Below are positions 23,564-32,726 of a stretch of DNA of 64,000 nucleotides, piece by piece (positions within the stretch are counted from its first letter, which is position 1; each line of letters starts with the position of its first letter). The stretch comes from Comamonas testosteroni. Its GTDB lineage: Bacteria; Pseudomonadota; Gammaproteobacteria; Burkholderiales; Burkholderiaceae_C. The translations under genes were made by a program, and so were the position numbers. The stretch is taken from assembly GCF_030505195.1 (NCBI RefSeq), contig NZ_CP129672.1, positions 186,001-250,000 on the forward strand. The letters run 5' to 3'. The notes under the pieces were generated by a model. That model saw only the letters and a program-made list of their open reading frames with translations. It was not told the origin of the DNA and ran no database searches.

Positions 23564-24268
23564 CTATAGCGCATGTAGTCGCTGCTCCAAAGCAGCTACG
23601 TCATTCAGCACCAGTGTTTGACGCGTTGATGTGATAACCCCCTGCTTGTGCAGCCGCGCCATTTCACGACTTACTTCTTCCCGTGAGGCCGCAATTCTTG
23701 CAGCCAGGTCAAGATGACGCGGTCCAGGAGAAAGAATCGAGCGGTTATCCATGATGCCTGCCTGCTCTGCCAGCTCCAGTAAATAGCTGTACAGCCGCCC
23801 TGAAATTCTCAGCACTCCAAGCTCGACCAAACGGCTCATCAAATGCTCCGTCGCCGCTTGTTGCGTTTCCAACAAGAGCCTGCCAAAAATCGAATCCTCT
23901 CGTATCAGCTTCATGAAAGCGGTGCGTGTCAAGCACGCGAGCAACGATGGTGCTAACGCTTGGGCTTGCAGGGAAGCGCCACTGCCCCCCATCACTCCAA
24001 CAACCCCGAAATGCCCGCCCTGCGCGAAATCTGAAATGAGCAGTTCACGCCCATTCGGAGATAGTGCAGAAACCCGCATCTTGCCCTGGCAAACAATGAA
24101 GAACATGTCTTGTGACTTTCCAGCAGCAATTTCTCCAGGTTCCAGGCTTTGCCAAGTACATAGACTGGCAACCTCACCGAGTCGAAGATCATCCATGCCG
24201 TCAAAAAGATGGCAACTCCGCAATCTCCTAGTCGAGACCTCTGATTGAATGTCTTTGGTCAGAAGCAA
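23564..24268 (-). CDS. Crp/Fnr family transcriptional regulator
   Basis: The 234-residue protein has an N-terminal cyclic-nucleotide-type sensor domain (SCHLFDGMDD to about residue 140, including GHFGVVGVMGG) and a C-terminal winged helix whose recognition helix lies in ASREEVSREMARLHKQGVI. No FNR-type cysteine cluster is evident. The start is taken as TTG at 24268, because GAGGAG lies 6 nt upstream and the resulting length is typical. The open frame extends upstream to 24442, but that sequence does not resemble a regulator. Its target is unknown; the RND/SDR genes follow on the same strand upstream, so it could be their neighbour by chance. Confidence 0.85.
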   Translation of the reverse strand: MLLTKDIQSEVSTRRLRSCHLFDGMDDLRLGEVASLCTWQSLEPGEIAAGKSQDMFFIVCQGKMRVSALSPNGRELLISDFAQGGHFGVVGVMGGSGASLQAQALAPSLLACLTRTAFMKLIREDSIFGRLLLETQQAATEHLMSRLVELGVLRISGRLYSYLLELAEQAGIMDNRSILSPGPRHLDLAARIAASREEVSREMARLHKQGVITSTRQTLVLNDVAALEQRLHAL

Positions 24269-24483
24269 TGCGTTCTCCTCGTTCTGAATGTGCTGCTTGG
24301 TTCGCAACCGATGCGCAGCACCGCTTACCGACCTGCGTGGAGGCAAGTGCATTGACGTGCTGCACCTGACCACGAGCAAGATCTCCTTGCCGCAAGACCT
24401 GTTACATGGAGCGGTGAGCACCGCCGCCATCTTCCAGGCCAAAGGTCAAGGCTCGGCCACCGCGGGTGATTGCAAGGATTCGT

Positions 24484-25290
24484 TCAGGCCAGCCCAAACG
24501 TCTTTCTCAGGCCCTTCTCGACCGGGCCGGCGGGCATGAAACGGCGGAGTTTGGCCAGAAGAGATGCCTCGCCTTGAGGCGTGCGGCGCATCCTCCACGG
24601 ACCCAAAGCGGCATCCACAATCGTGTCGGCTACGCCATTGGGTTCGGGGGCTTGCTGGACGTTCTTCTCAATGGCCTTGGAGACGATGCCGAGCTCTTTG
24701 CTGTAGTCCGGGATCGTGCAAACGGCCTTAGGGGCATTGAGATCCAGTTTGGTTTTGGCGAACGACGGTTCAACCAGCGCGACGCGAACCCCGAATTGGC
24801 GAACCTCGTTATCCAGGCTCTCGGACAGCCCTTCGACAGCATGCTTGGATGCGGCATACAGCGCCATGTACGGCGCCGGGAGGAAGCCCAGTACAGAGCT
24901 GATGTTGACGATGCGGCCGGCGTGCCGCTCGCGCATGTGCGGCAGCACTGCTTGAATCGTGCGCATGAGACCGAAAAGGTTGGTGTCGAACAGCGTCTTT
25001 GCCTCGTCAATCGACGTTTCTTCTGTTGCGCCGACCAGGGTCACGCCCGCACTATTGACCAGCACGTCGATGCGCTTGGCCTGAGCAAGGATGGTCTGGA
25101 CTCCGTGTTGAACTGACTCTTCATCGCGGATATCCATCTCGATGAGCGCAACACCGGGTATTGCCTGCGCCTTTTCCAGGTTGCGCACGGTGCCGAATAC
25201 CCGGCATCCCTGCTGGGCAAATTGGATAGCTGCGGCACGTCCAATGCCCGATGACACGCCAGTGATGACGACGACTTTGGAGTTCGACAT
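24484..25290 (-). CDS. SDR family oxidoreductase
   Basis: The 268-residue protein is a classical short-chain dehydrogenase. The nucleotide-binding motif TGVSSGIGRA is near residues 10-19, NSAGV lies after the fourth strand, and the catalytic Ser plus YAASK motif lies in NISSVLGFLPAPYMALYAASK. It probably uses NAD(P)H, since an Arg follows the second strand. It begins 42 bp after the RND permease stop on the same strand, so it is probably the last gene of that operon. The substrate is unknown. Confidence 0.88.
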   Translation of the reverse strand: MSNSKVVVITGVSSGIGRAAAIQFAQQGCRVFGTVRNLEKAQAIPGVALIEMDIRDEESVQHGVQTILAQAKRIDVLVNSAGVTLVGATEETSIDEAKTLFDTNLFGLMRTIQAVLPHMRERHAGRIVNISSVLGFLPAPYMALYAASKHAVEGLSESLDNEVRQFGVRVALVEPSFAKTKLDLNAPKAVCTIPDYSKELGIVSKAIEKNVQQAPEPNGVADTIVDAALGPWRMRRTPQGEASLLAKLRRFMPAGPVEKGLRKTFGLA

Positions 25291-25332
25291 GGCAGTTCCT
25301 TTTCGTGAGACAAGTTGGAGGAAGGGGGGCGA

Positions 25333-28300
25333 TCAGCTTTGCAAAGGAGCTGGCCTGATCTTGAACCAGATGGAGTACATGGCCGGCAGGAACACCAGGG
25401 TCAAAATCGTTCCTGCGAACGTGCCTCCGATGAGCGTGTAGGCCAGCGTTCCCCAGAACACCGAGTGGGTTAGCGGGATGAATGCCAGGATCGCGGCCAA
25501 GGCCGTCAAGATCACGGGCCGCGCGCGCTGGACGGTTGCTTCGACAACCGCATTGAACGGGCTCAAGCCTTCCTGCTCGTTCTGGTGAATCTGCCCGATC
25601 AAGATCAGCGTGTTGCGCATCAGGATGCCGGACAACGCAATCAAGCCAACCAGGGCATTGATGCCGAATGGCTGCTGGAACAGAAGCAGCGTCGGCACTA
25701 CGCCAATCAATCCAAGCGGGCTGGTCAAGAACACCATGACCATCGCGGAGATCGAACGCACCTGCAAGATGATGACAAGCAGCGTGAGCGCAATCATGAT
25801 CGGGAACAGCGGCAGCATCGCCGTGGTGGCTTTGGCAGACTCCTCGATGGAGCCAGCCTGTTCGATCCGGTAGCCAGAAGGGAGCTGCTCGATGACCGGC
25901 TGCAACTGCTTCAAAATAGCAACAGAAACATCCGGTGATTGCAGCCCGTCGGCGATATCGCCTCGAACCGTGATAGTCGGCGTGCGGTCACGGCGCCGCA
26001 GAATGGGGTCTTCCATGCGCACATCGACAGTGCCCACCTGTGACAGCGGTATGCGTTGTCCTGCTGAGCCGGCAAGCGTAAAGCCGGCGATCTTTGCAGG
26101 ATCAAGACGAATATCACCCGCCGCGCGACCGACCACCTGCACAGAGCGGATGTCCTCGCGTACCTCCGTAAGCGGCACCCCGCTCAACAGGAACTGCAAC
26201 TGCAAGGCCACCGAGTTGGACGTTAGCCCCACGGCTTGGAGCCGATCCTGATCGAGCGTGAAGTGCAAGGTGGGAACACGCGAGCCCCAATCCGTGTTGA
26301 CCGTGCGCATCATGGGACTGGCGCGCATGACGTCATCGACCTGGGTGGCGATCATGCGCAACTTGTCAGGGTCGGGCCCCATCACGCGGTAGGCGACAGG
26401 AAATGGCGAGGGCGGGCCGAACACGATCTGCGTGACGCGCACCCGTGCCTCCGGCGCCAAGCCGTCGGCTGCTGCCTGGCGCAGCCTGTATTTGAGGGCT
26501 TCCCGCTCCTTCTCATCGCCGGTGAGCACCACGACCTTGGCAAACGACGGATCGGGCAATTCAGGCGACATGGCCAGGAAGAAGCGCGGAGCGCCCTGGC
26601 CGATATAGGACGTGACAACCTTCGCTTCCTTCTGCTTCGCCAGCCAGGCTTCGACCTTCGCCGTCGCGGCACTGGTTTGCTGGATCGAAGTGCCATACGG
26701 CATCTGTACCTCGACCAGCACCTCGGGCCGGTCGGATGTCGGGAAGAACTGCTTTTTGACCAGCCCCATGCCGACGACGGCAAGCACAAACGCCCCCACA
26801 ACCGCGCTGGCCACCAGCCATTTGCGTGCAATGACACGCCCCAGTACCTGGCGGAAGCGGTTGTAGTTTCGCGTGTTGTAGATGGCTTCGTGCCCGCCCT
26901 CGACCTGCTTGATGTTCGGCAGCATCTTCACGCCCAGATACGGCGTGAACGCGACCGCCACCACCCAGGAAACGACCAGGGCAATGCCGACGATCCAGAA
27001 CATATTGCTGGTGTATTCGCCCGCCGTGGAGCGTGCGAATCCATTGGGCATGAAGCCGATTGCGGTGACCAGCGTTCCCGAGAGCATGGGGGCTGCCGTG
27101 TGGCTCCAGGCGTAGGCCGAAGCGGCGACCCGGCTATAGCCTTCCTCCATCTTCACGACCATCATTTCGATGGCGATGATGGCGTCGTCCACCAGCAGGC
27201 CCAGCGCCAGAATTAGTGATCCGAGCGTGATGCGGTCGAAGTTCTTGCCGGAGGCTGCCATGATGATGAACACGGCCGCCAACGTCAGCGGCACGGCCGC
27301 CGCGACCACGAAGCCGACACGCCAACCCATACTCACGAAGCAGACCACCATCACGACGAGCAGCGCGACGAAGAACTTGACCATGAACTCGTCCACCGCC
27401 GAACTGATGTTGACGGCCTGATCCGTCACTTTCGTCAGGGACATTCCCAGAGGGAGACCTTCATTGATTTTGGAGACTTCCGCCTCCAGCGCTTTTCCGA
27501 GATCGAGGCCGTTCCATTCGTCACGCATCACGACGCCGAGCAGCAGCGCCGGTTCGCCGTTGCTGCGCACCTGGAAGGTGGCGGGATCTTCATAGCCACG
27601 CTCGACAGTGGCCACATCCGACAATTTCAGCGTTCGTCCCTTGGCGGTGATCGGGGCCTGCCTGATCTTCTCCAGGCTGTCGAACGCGCCATCGACGCGC
27701 AGGAAGACTTGCGGCCCCTTGGTCTCGATAGACCCGGCGGGAGTCAATACGTTTTGATCGTTGAGTGCAGCAAAGATGTCTTGCGGCGTGACACCCAGCG
27801 TAGCCAGGCGATCGTGCGAGAACGACACAAAGATGCGTTCAGACTGTTCCCCGATGATGTTGACTTTCTTCACTCCGGGGACATGTAGCAGTTGTTGGCG
27901 CAAGGCTTCCGCTTCACGCACCAGCAAGCGCTGTGGTTCGCCTTTGGCTTTGAGAGCAAAGAGCGCAAAGGTCACGTCGGCATATTCGTCGTTGACCATC
28001 GGACCGATAACTCCGGCAGGCAGCTTCTTGGCCTCATCCACAAGCTTTTTGCGGGCCTGATAGAACTCCTCTTGAACCTCGGAAGGCGGAGCGCTGTCGC
28101 GCAGGAAAACCATCGTGAAGGCCAAGCCGGGACGGGTATAGGTCTCCGTCCGGTCGTACCACCGCAGCTCTTGCATGCGCTTTTCCAGCGGCTCTGAAAC
28201 CTGATCCTGCATCTCCTGCGCCGTGGCGCCCGGCCAGGCGGTGACGACCGTCATCTGCTTGATCGTGAACGGCGGATCTTCTGCGCGTCCGAGTTGGAAG

Positions 28301-28401
28301 AACGCAAGAATGCCGGCGCCGGTAATCAGCAAGATCAAAAACAGCATGATGGAGCGCTCGCGCACGGCGAGCGCAGACAAGTTGAATCGGCGCTCGCTCA
28401 C
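25333..28401 (-). CDS. RND efflux pump inner-membrane permease
   Basis: The 1022-residue protein is a proton-driven RND exporter of the HAE1 type. The first helix at 17-37 is followed by a large periplasmic porter domain. The first six-helix block contains LILALGLLVDDAIIAIEMM, which has the paired aspartates used in proton relay. A second porter domain and a second helix block follow (from about 850). The sequence resembles TriC/MexK-like permeases more than AcrB. Its ATG overlaps the adaptor stop by 4 bp, so both are translationally coupled. The outer-membrane partner is encoded across the tetR gene on the other strand. Substrates cannot be told from sequence. Confidence 0.93.
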   Translation of the reverse strand: MSERRFNLSALAVRERSIMLFLILLITGAGILAFFQLGRAEDPPFTIKQMTVVTAWPGATAQEMQDQVSEPLEKRMQELRWYDRTETYTRPGLAFTMVFLRDSAPPSEVQEEFYQARKKLVDEAKKLPAGVIGPMVNDEYADVTFALFALKAKGEPQRLLVREAEALRQQLLHVPGVKKVNIIGEQSERIFVSFSHDRLATLGVTPQDIFAALNDQNVLTPAGSIETKGPQVFLRVDGAFDSLEKIRQAPITAKGRTLKLSDVATVERGYEDPATFQVRSNGEPALLLGVVMRDEWNGLDLGKALEAEVSKINEGLPLGMSLTKVTDQAVNISSAVDEFMVKFFVALLVVMVVCFVSMGWRVGFVVAAAVPLTLAAVFIIMAASGKNFDRITLGSLILALGLLVDDAIIAIEMMVVKMEEGYSRVAASAYAWSHTAAPMLSGTLVTAIGFMPNGFARSTAGEYTSNMFWIVGIALVVSWVVAVAFTPYLGVKMLPNIKQVEGGHEAIYNTRNYNRFRQVLGRVIARKWLVASAVVGAFVLAVVGMGLVKKQFFPTSDRPEVLVEVQMPYGTSIQQTSAATAKVEAWLAKQKEAKVVTSYIGQGAPRFFLAMSPELPDPSFAKVVVLTGDEKEREALKYRLRQAAADGLAPEARVRVTQIVFGPPSPFPVAYRVMGPDPDKLRMIATQVDDVMRASPMMRTVNTDWGSRVPTLHFTLDQDRLQAVGLTSNSVALQLQFLLSGVPLTEVREDIRSVQVVGRAAGDIRLDPAKIAGFTLAGSAGQRIPLSQVGTVDVRMEDPILRRRDRTPTITVRGDIADGLQSPDVSVAILKQLQPVIEQLPSGYRIEQAGSIEESAKATTAMLPLFPIMIALTLLVIILQVRSISAMVMVFLTSPLGLIGVVPTLLLFQQPFGINALVGLIALSGILMRNTLILIGQIHQNEQEGLSPFNAVVEATVQRARPVILTALAAILAFIPLTHSVFWGTLAYTLIGGTFAGTILTLVFLPAMYSIWFKIRPAPLQS

Positions 28402-29519
28402 GGACGTACTCCTTGCGCCGTGGCGGCCGTCTGAGTGGTTTTAGTGCCTATGCGCACCTGTTCACCTTCTTTAAGCAAGTGCGCACCCAAGGCAACGATT
28501 TGGTCGCCTTGTTTGAGCTGGCCAGCAATTTGGGCGCTGTCGTTACCCAATTGCTCGATCGTCACAGGGCGCCAGGACACTTCCTCCGGCTTACCGCTGA
28601 TGAGCCAAACGCCTGGCCCTTTACCCGCATCGAAAATGGAGCCAATGGGCACCTGCAAGCTGCTCTGCGCTGACGCTGCCACTTTCGGAATCTGGATCGT
28701 GACGGTGCTGCCCAGCGGGGCGCTCCCCAATTCGCCGTCGAGCACATACCTGGCCTCGAAAGTTCGGGTAAGCCGATCCGCAGCATCGGAGAGCTGGCGA
28801 AGTCTGGCCGGAACGCCAGCACCTGTTTTGCCAAAGAGCGTGGCCTGTGCCGTCGAGCCGATCGCGGGGCGCAGGGTCTCCGGCAGTTGGATCACGGCCT
28901 CGCGCTGTCCGGCACGGGCCAGGCGCACGACAGTCTGCCCAGCGCTGATCACCTGCCCAGGCTCGGCGAGCGTTTCCATGACGACTCCATCGCTGTCCGC
29001 GACCAGTTCCGCATAGCCACTTGCATTGCGGGCAACAAGGGCCTGGGCTTCGGCCGCGCTGAGCTGGGCTTTCGCGGTATCCGCTGCCGCCTTGATCTGA
29101 TCGTAGGCCGATGCCGAAATCGCTCCCGTGCCACGCAGGTCGCGGTAGCGAGCCTCATCTTCGGCGGTCTGCTGCGCCCGTGCCCGTACCGCAGCGACTG
29201 CTTCCTGCTGCGCCTGGGCCGCGAGCTTCAGATCAACGGGGTCGATGCGCATGAGCGGCTGGCCGCGCTTGACGGTTTGCCCGGCATCCACAAGCCGTTC
29301 CAGCACCTTGCCGGCGATACGGAATCCTAGATCGCTCTGTACTCGCGCGGCGACGGTTCCGGTAAACGAGCGTGATGCGGAGCTTGCGCCTGCGACGGTG
29401 GCGGTACGCACCAACGGTGCTTCGGTGCGCGGGTCAGATGTCGCTTTGTCGCCGCACGCGGCCAGTGCGAGGGGCAATGCACAGATGAGGGTAGAGGTAG
29501 CGAGGCGGCGCCGGAGCAT
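28398..29519 (-). CDS. RND efflux periplasmic adaptor (membrane fusion protein)
   Basis: The 373-residue lipoprotein starts with MLRRRLATSTLICALPLALAAC in part; the LAAC lipobox indicates cleavage and lipidation at the Cys. The mature part shows a lipoyl-like half motif (GKVLERLVDAGQTVKRGQPL), a coiled-coil hairpin rich in Ala/Gln (about 95-165) and beta-barrel segments. It joins the RND permease to an outer-membrane channel. It is the first gene of the mfp-rnd-sdr operon and lies 88 bp downstream of tetR, with a palindromic operator in the gap. Confidence 0.93.
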   Translation of the reverse strand: MLRRRLATSTLICALPLALAACGDKATSDPRTEAPLVRTATVAGASSASRSFTGTVAARVQSDLGFRIAGKVLERLVDAGQTVKRGQPLMRIDPVDLKLAAQAQQEAVAAVRARAQQTAEDEARYRDLRGTGAISASAYDQIKAAADTAKAQLSAAEAQALVARNASGYAELVADSDGVVMETLAEPGQVISAGQTVVRLARAGQREAVIQLPETLRPAIGSTAQATLFGKTGAGVPARLRQLSDAADRLTRTFEARYVLDGELGSAPLGSTVTIQIPKVAASAQSSLQVPIGSIFDAGKGPGVWLISGKPEEVSWRPVTIEQLGNDSAQIAGQLKQGDQIVALGAHLLKEGEQVRIGTKTTQTAATAQGVRP

Positions 29520-29564
29520 AAAAGTCCCATCGACGAAGTGATTGGACTTTTATTTTGGTACCAG

Positions 29565-29579
29565 TGACTAATTTAGTCA
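29565..29579. promoter_or_regulatory. Palindromic operator candidate upstream of the RND operon
   Basis: TGACTAA and TTAGTCA flank a single T to give a perfect 15-bp palindrome, with another AGTCA half-site 6 bp further on. It lies 45 bp upstream of the adaptor start codon, between it and tetR. Related half-sites recur at 30265-30288 in front of the outer-membrane factor gene, so TetR binding to both is likely. Confidence 0.6.
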
Positions 29580-29607
29580 ATAGTCACAATTGGTTTTGGG
29601 CCATGCG

Positions 29608-30225
29608 TCATGGAGACAAGCTGCGGAGCACCAGGTTGGACAGGTGCACCGGCGCCTCTTCGACGTAATCAAAGCTGTGTTGCAAAAGCAACGGATTGAG
29701 GTAGGGGCGCATCACCAGGTAGATCGCCTTTGCGGTCTCATCCAGAGGGGTCTTGCGCTCAAAGTCGCCAGTCTGCCGGCCTGCCTGCAAGACGTCTTGC
29801 AGCAGCTTCTGGATGCGTTCTTCAAAGGCGATCACCGACTGCCAGTTCTCCGTGGCGGCGGAGGCCGCAATCTCGTAGAGCTTGCGATCCTGAAAGAACA
29901 GCTTAAGGCTTGCTTCGGAGGCGGTCTTGAACATTCGCCGCAGCTTCTCCGGTGGAAGATCGGTCTGGGCCACGGCCTCCCCGACCTCGGTTTCGATCTG
30001 GCGCAGGCAATTCGCACAGATCATTTCGCCGATGGCCTGCTTGGACTCGAAAAACTTGTAGATGTACGCCTTGGAGAAGCCGATGGCCTTGGCGAGGTCG
30101 GAGACGGTCGTCTTCTCATAGCCGTAACGACTGAAGTGTTCGGTGGCCGCTGTGACGATCTGGTTTCGCACCTCGTGATCGGCCGGGCCTCGGGCCGAGA
30201 CGGGATAAGCGCTTGTTTTCTTCAT
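29608..30225 (-). CDS. TetR family transcriptional regulator of the efflux genes
   Basis: The 205-residue protein has an N-terminal TetR helix-turn-helix (RNQIVTAATEHFSRYGYEKTTVSDLAKAIGFSKAYIYKFFESKQ, residues about 22-65, quoted only as a location guide by TTVSDLAKAIGFSKAYIYKF) and a helical ligand domain. It sits between the mfp-rnd operon and the divergent outer-membrane factor gene. Matching palindromes on both sides of the gene suggest that it represses both transcription units and itself, as is usual for pump regulators. Assignment of the family is secure; the inducer is unknown. Confidence 0.92.
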   Translation of the reverse strand: MKKTSAYPVSARGPADHEVRNQIVTAATEHFSRYGYEKTTVSDLAKAIGFSKAYIYKFFESKQAIGEMICANCLRQIETEVGEAVAQTDLPPEKLRRMFKTASEASLKLFFQDRKLYEIAASAATENWQSVIAFEERIQKLLQDVLQAGRQTGDFERKTPLDETAKAIYLVMRPYLNPLLLQHSFDYVEEAPVHLSNLVLRSLSP

Positions 30226-30264
30226 AGGCTCCAGCTTACGTCAACCACAAAGACTGGACAACCT

Positions 30265-30288
30265 GTGACTGTTTGGTACTATAGTCAC
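30265..30288. promoter_or_regulatory. TetR-type operator candidate between tetR and the OMF gene
   Basis: GTGACT (30265-30270) and TAGTCAC (30282-30288) form an inverted pair with a 11-nt spacer containing a further GGTACTATAGTC element. Half-sites match those at 29565-29586. It lies in the 87-bp divergent spacer, about 25 bp from the OMF start codon. Confidence 0.55.
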
Positions 30289-30312
30289 CCTCTGCTTTTG
30301 TGGAATACGCCC

Positions 30313-31749
30313 ATGGTGCCCAAACACACTCTTTCCGCGCTCACTGTTGCCTGCCTTCTGGCCGGCTGCGCCGTCGGCCCCGACTACGTTCAACCCGACG
30401 CCCCCATGCCTGCGCAGTTTCATGGTCAGGCTGCAATGGATCTTCGGCATGCAGCCACCAATGCCGGCCTCGCCACTTGGTGGACAGGTTTCGACGATCC
30501 GCAACTGACGCGGTACGTCACGATGGCCCTTGACCAGAACCTCGATATCGCACAGGCATCCGCCCGGGTCACGCAAGCACGTGCGGGTCTCGGTGCGATG
30601 AATGCTGCGCTGTTGCCGTCCGGCAATATCGGCGCTCAGGCGGCCAGAGCCTACCAATCCGTTGAAACGCCGTTGGGGCAAGTCCTGAACTCAGCGCGTG
30701 GCTTTGACCGTTACGGCAGCTCCTACGAAGCCAATCTCACTGCAAGCTGGGAACTGGATGTGTTCGGTGGGCTGCGCCGTGGCCGAGAAGCGGCGCTTGC
30801 CGACTACCAGGCTTCAGAAGCAGGTGCGGCCGCCACGCGGCTGACAGTGGCCGCGCAGACCGCCGACATCTATATAAGCATCCGTGGATTGCAAGCCCGT
30901 CTGGATGTCGTGCGGCGCCAGGTGCAGACACAGCAGGAACTGCTCTCGACCATCAAACTTCTCAACGGCAAGGGCTTGGCACCTGACTTACAGGTAAGGC
31001 AGGTCGAAGGAGCGCTGGCCCAGGTACAGGCATCTGTCCCCGTTCTTGAAGCGGGCCTGGATAGCGCCACGAACGCCCTCGACGTGATGCTCGGGACACC
31101 ACCCGGCACACACCGGGAGGAACTTGCCAAGACCACCAACATCCCGCTGGCTCCGCAGATCACAGCCACGGGATCACCGGGCGACCTGCTGAGGCGGCGG
31201 CCAGACCTGATTGCAGCCGAGCGTCGCTTGGCTGCGTCGAACGCGCGTATCGGCGTGGCTGTCGCCGAGTACTACCCCAAACTTTCCTTGAGTGGACTGA
31301 TCGGCAGCGCCACCGCAGTGTCCAGCGGCAATCTGTTCACCAGCGGTGCCAGCCAGGCCGCTGGCGTTCTCGGCCTGCGCTGGCGCTTGTTTGACTTCGA
31401 CCGCATCAATGCACAGATTGAGCAGGCCAAGGGACAAGAGGCCGAAATGCTGGCGGCGTATCGGCTCGCGGCGCTGCGCGCAACCGAAGACGTAGAAAAC
31501 GCTTTTTCTGCCCTGGTCAGGCGTGAAGAACAAACTGCCGTGCTCTCCCAAGGAGTGGACTCGCTCGGTCAAGCACGAGCAGCTTCGTTTGCGGCATACC
31601 AAAAAGGCGTTGTCAGCTTGATCGAGGTCTTGCAAGCAGACGACAGCTTGCTGCGCGCGTCCGACGCGCGGGTGCAGGCACAGACTGAATCGACGCGCGC
31701 CGCAGTCGCTGCCTTCAAGGCACTGGGCGGTGGGTGGCAGTCTTCCTAG
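30313..31749 (+). CDS. Outer-membrane efflux channel (NodT/OprM family lipoprotein)
   Basis: The 478-residue protein forms the TolC-like trimeric exit duct for the pump. The N-terminus has a signal peptide with lipobox LLAGC, then AVGPDYVQP, which is typical of NodT-type factors. Two homologous helical repeats follow, each with the conserved LLRRRPDLIAAERRLAASNA-type segment (about 297-316) and the C-terminal SYQKG/YQKGVVSLIEVLQADDSLL region. The ATG at 30313 is the first one giving a proper signal peptide; the longer upstream frame crosses tetR. It is transcribed divergently from tetR. Confidence 0.92.
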   Translation: MVPKHTLSALTVACLLAGCAVGPDYVQPDAPMPAQFHGQAAMDLRHAATNAGLATWWTGFDDPQLTRYVTMALDQNLDIAQASARVTQARAGLGAMNAALLPSGNIGAQAARAYQSVETPLGQVLNSARGFDRYGSSYEANLTASWELDVFGGLRRGREAALADYQASEAGAAATRLTVAAQTADIYISIRGLQARLDVVRRQVQTQQELLSTIKLLNGKGLAPDLQVRQVEGALAQVQASVPVLEAGLDSATNALDVMLGTPPGTHREELAKTTNIPLAPQITATGSPGDLLRRRPDLIAAERRLAASNARIGVAVAEYYPKLSLSGLIGSATAVSSGNLFTSGASQAAGVLGLRWRLFDFDRINAQIEQAKGQEAEMLAAYRLAALRATEDVENAFSALVRREEQTAVLSQGVDSLGQARAASFAAYQKGVVSLIEVLQADDSLLRASDARVQAQTESTRAAVAAFKALGGGWQSS

Positions 31750-31849
31750 ACTCTTATGCCATTCGATAGCAGTCATTGCCGTCAAGGAGTCCAAGGTCCG
31801 CTTTTGGCCGAGCTCAGTCGGTCATGACCAGCAGACTGGTCAGCAGCAT

Positions 31850-31883
31850 CCGGCACGGGTGGTCAGTTTGACCGGAATACGCA
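31850..31883. repeat. 34-bp repeat shared with 59410-59443 (mobile-element end remnant)
   Basis: The 34-bp stretch from CCGGCAC to CCGGAATACGCA matches 59410-59443 at 28 of 34 positions. In both places it abuts broken mobile DNA. It is probably an end fragment of an insertion sequence; IS21-like elements carry similar ATTCCGG blocks. Confidence 0.4.
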
Positions 31884-31894
31884 GCTGGGGTCGC

Positions 31895-32709
31895 AAGGAG
31901 CTCAGCTGATCGACAAAGGCACCTTTATGGTGAACGAACCCGAGCACAGCGGCGCCCCGGACATCATCACCATCCGCGCCCGTGCTGCCGATCTGTGCGG
32001 CGAGATATGCAAGCGCACCGAGAAAAGCTGGCATGACACCATGCCTGGGCTCCATCCTGGCCACGCTGCCCAAGCGCAACAAGCTCCCCCGCAAGGTGGA
32101 TGCCAAGCTGGGCGCCACCCGGGTCCGGCACATCGACCAGACCAATGAATCAGGCATGCACTTCATCACCCGGCTGGCGCGCAAATATGACACCGTGGCC
32201 ACGGTGAAGAAAAAACACCTGTCCTTCATGCCCGTCAACGGCACCCAAACCAGCAAGGGCGAGAGCCTGCCAAACCTCGAAATCACCCGCATCGGGGCGA
32301 CCAGCACCGCTGAGCCAGCAGCACCCGCGATGCCTATGACGGCGTCAATGCGCTTTGGAACGACCGAAAGTCTGGCAAGCGCAAGGAAGTGATTGCAGGC
32401 AAGAAGGACTGCAACCTCAAGACCATGAAGGAAACCTTCGGCATTGAGGCTGACGCGCGGGCCGCAGCCAAGAGCGAGCGGCAGCGCATCAATCGAGGCA
32501 TGGCTACGCCTCGATCTGAATCAGGCCATCGTTGCGCCAGCGCTGATGCCGCAGACCCCTGTGCGCGTGACGGGGTTCAAGCCTGAAATTGATGGCCAGG
32601 TCTGGTGGTGCCAGAAGTCACCCATGCGCTGGGCAATGGGGCTCTGACCAGCAAGGTGCAGATGGAGCGCAATACAGACGCGATGGATGCAACCGAAGCT
32701 GATGCTTAG
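31895..32709 (+). pseudogene. Phage late control protein D (P2 gpD-like tail protein), degraded
   Basis: Successive frames read TFMVNEPEHSGAPDIITIRA, then LGSILATLPKRNKLPRKVDA and MHFITRLARKYDTVATVKKK, then KRKEVIAGKKDCNLKTMKET, then PQTPVRVTGFKPEIDGQ. Together these are the C-terminal half of a P2-type gpD, the baseplate spike protein. At least three frameshifts break the sequence, and the N-terminal part is missing. No other tail gene is nearby, so this is a prophage scar. Confidence 0.75.
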
Positions 32710-32726
32710 CGCTGCCCAGACAGCTC

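Noticed and set aside
24269..24483. Plus-strand frame antisense to the upstream part of the Crp/Fnr frame
   Set aside because: No family similarity, no ribosome binding site, and the Crp/Fnr start at 24268 leaves this as a plain spacer.
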